64,000 nt of DNA, taken from positions 1-64,000 of the forward strand of contig JAQIBX010000129.1 of NCBI GenBank assembly GCA_027858895.1, given 5' to 3'. Below, piece after piece: positions 63,701 to 64,000 of the stretch (position 1 is its first letter; the number at the start of each line of letters is the position of its first letter). This DNA is from Desulfuromusa sp. GTDB lineage: Bacteria > Desulfobacterota > Desulfuromonadia > Desulfuromonadales > Geopsychrobacteraceae. The position numbers were made by a program, and so were the translations under genes. The notes under the pieces were generated by a model, which worked only from the letters and a program-made list of their open reading frames with translations, was not told where the DNA came from and searched no databases.

Positions 63701-64000
63701 TCATCCATTGCTGCCACGATACCCTTGCCGATTCCCCTGCTGCCAGCGCCAACCATCCTGACACATTTCTTCCAACCCACGCTCAGCCTGCCAACCCAGT
63801 TCCTGCTTGGCAAAACTCGGATCAGCGTAACAGGCAGCAATATCCCCCGCCCGTCTGGGTTTGATCTGGTAAGGCACTTCACATCCGGAGATACGCGAAA
63901 ACGCCGCAACCATTTCGAGCACACTGTAGCCGCGACCCGTCCCCAAATTACACGTCACCAGACCCGGAGCTTTGGCTAAGCGTTCCAAGGCGCGCAGATG
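63701..64000 (-). CDS. galE: UDP-glucose 4-epimerase, C-terminal part (5' end outside window)
   Basis: The last 99 codons of a GalE-like protein. CNLGTGRGYSVLEMVAAF and PRRAGDIAACYADPSFAKQELGW are standard C-terminal GalE sequence for the sugar-nucleotide end. The protein would interconvert UDP-glucose and UDP-galactose. It runs off the right edge, so the N-terminal Rossmann motif is not seen. Confidence 0.85.
   Translation of the reverse strand, partial: HLRALERLAKAPGLVTCNLGTGRGYSVLEMVAAFSRISGCEVPYQIKPRRAGDIAACYADPSFAKQELGWQAERGLEEMCQDGWRWQQGNRQGYRGSNG

Overview
The window looks like a piece of the chromosome of an anaerobic, probably marine or sediment, delta-type proteobacterium, most likely Desulfuromonadales-like. 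This is inferred from the gene set (a pfa polyunsaturated lipid synthase, an oleABCD head-to-head hydrocarbon cluster, PilT-type and DUF4388 proteins, an AmmeMemoRadiSam B protein, a TRAP solute receptor, a bacterial arginine kinase). No rRNA or other phylogenetic marker allows a firmer placement. Gene density is high and most genes lie on the minus strand.

Layout. 1-5.4 kb is accessory: the start of a TRAP receptor gene, an IS4-family transposase with an odd C-terminus, a winged-helix/nucleotidyltransferase pair resembling a toxin-antitoxin module, a ModF-like tandem ABC ATPase and a DUF3617 protein. 5.4-8.3 kb holds glycerate 2-kinase and pyruvate kinase. 8.4-11.3 kb holds a DUF4388 protein and a PilT/PilU-like ATPase. 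11.4-12.6 kb holds an animal-type phosphagen (arginine) kinase coupled to a tiny membrane protein. A tRNA-Gln with its own promoter, terminator and a duplicated 3' end follows, then an aspartate/aromatic aminotransferase. 14.5-20.8 kb is a TetR-regulated RND efflux operon with two operator palindromes. 21-26.2 kb carries PilZ, gltX, an AmmeMemoRadiSam B protein, TauE/SafE, tRNA-Cys and a sugar dehydrogenase-like protein.

The centrepiece is 26.3-49.6 kb, read entirely on the minus strand: ispH, pfaD, pfaA, a giant pfaC that also contains a PfaB-type acyltransferase, a dihydrolipoamide-dehydrogenase-like flavoprotein, oleA, oleB, oleC, oleD and a 4'-phosphopantetheinyl transferase. Several junctions overlap or are translationally coupled, with TTG or GTG starts. 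The set is self-sufficient on paper: the transferase arms four ACPs, the Pfa enzymes build a polyunsaturated acyl chain, OleA condenses two chains head to head, and OleD, OleC and OleB convert the product to a long-chain polyene hydrocarbon. In Shewanella a C31 nonaene is known to depend on both pfa and ole functions, so physical fusion of the two modules into one locus is a strong hint that this locus makes a similar compound.

49.7-64 kb is mostly housekeeping: a 172-bp non-autonomous element with a clear 8-bp target duplication, tRNA-Gly, pgsA, a lytic transglycosylase, nadB, chorismate mutase with a free-standing DAHP-synthase regulatory domain, pyrE-purF-purQ-purL with a YycJ-like hydrolase, the gap-pgk-tpiA glycolytic cluster and the 3' part of galE. 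All functional statements are from reading the sequence; no database search was run.
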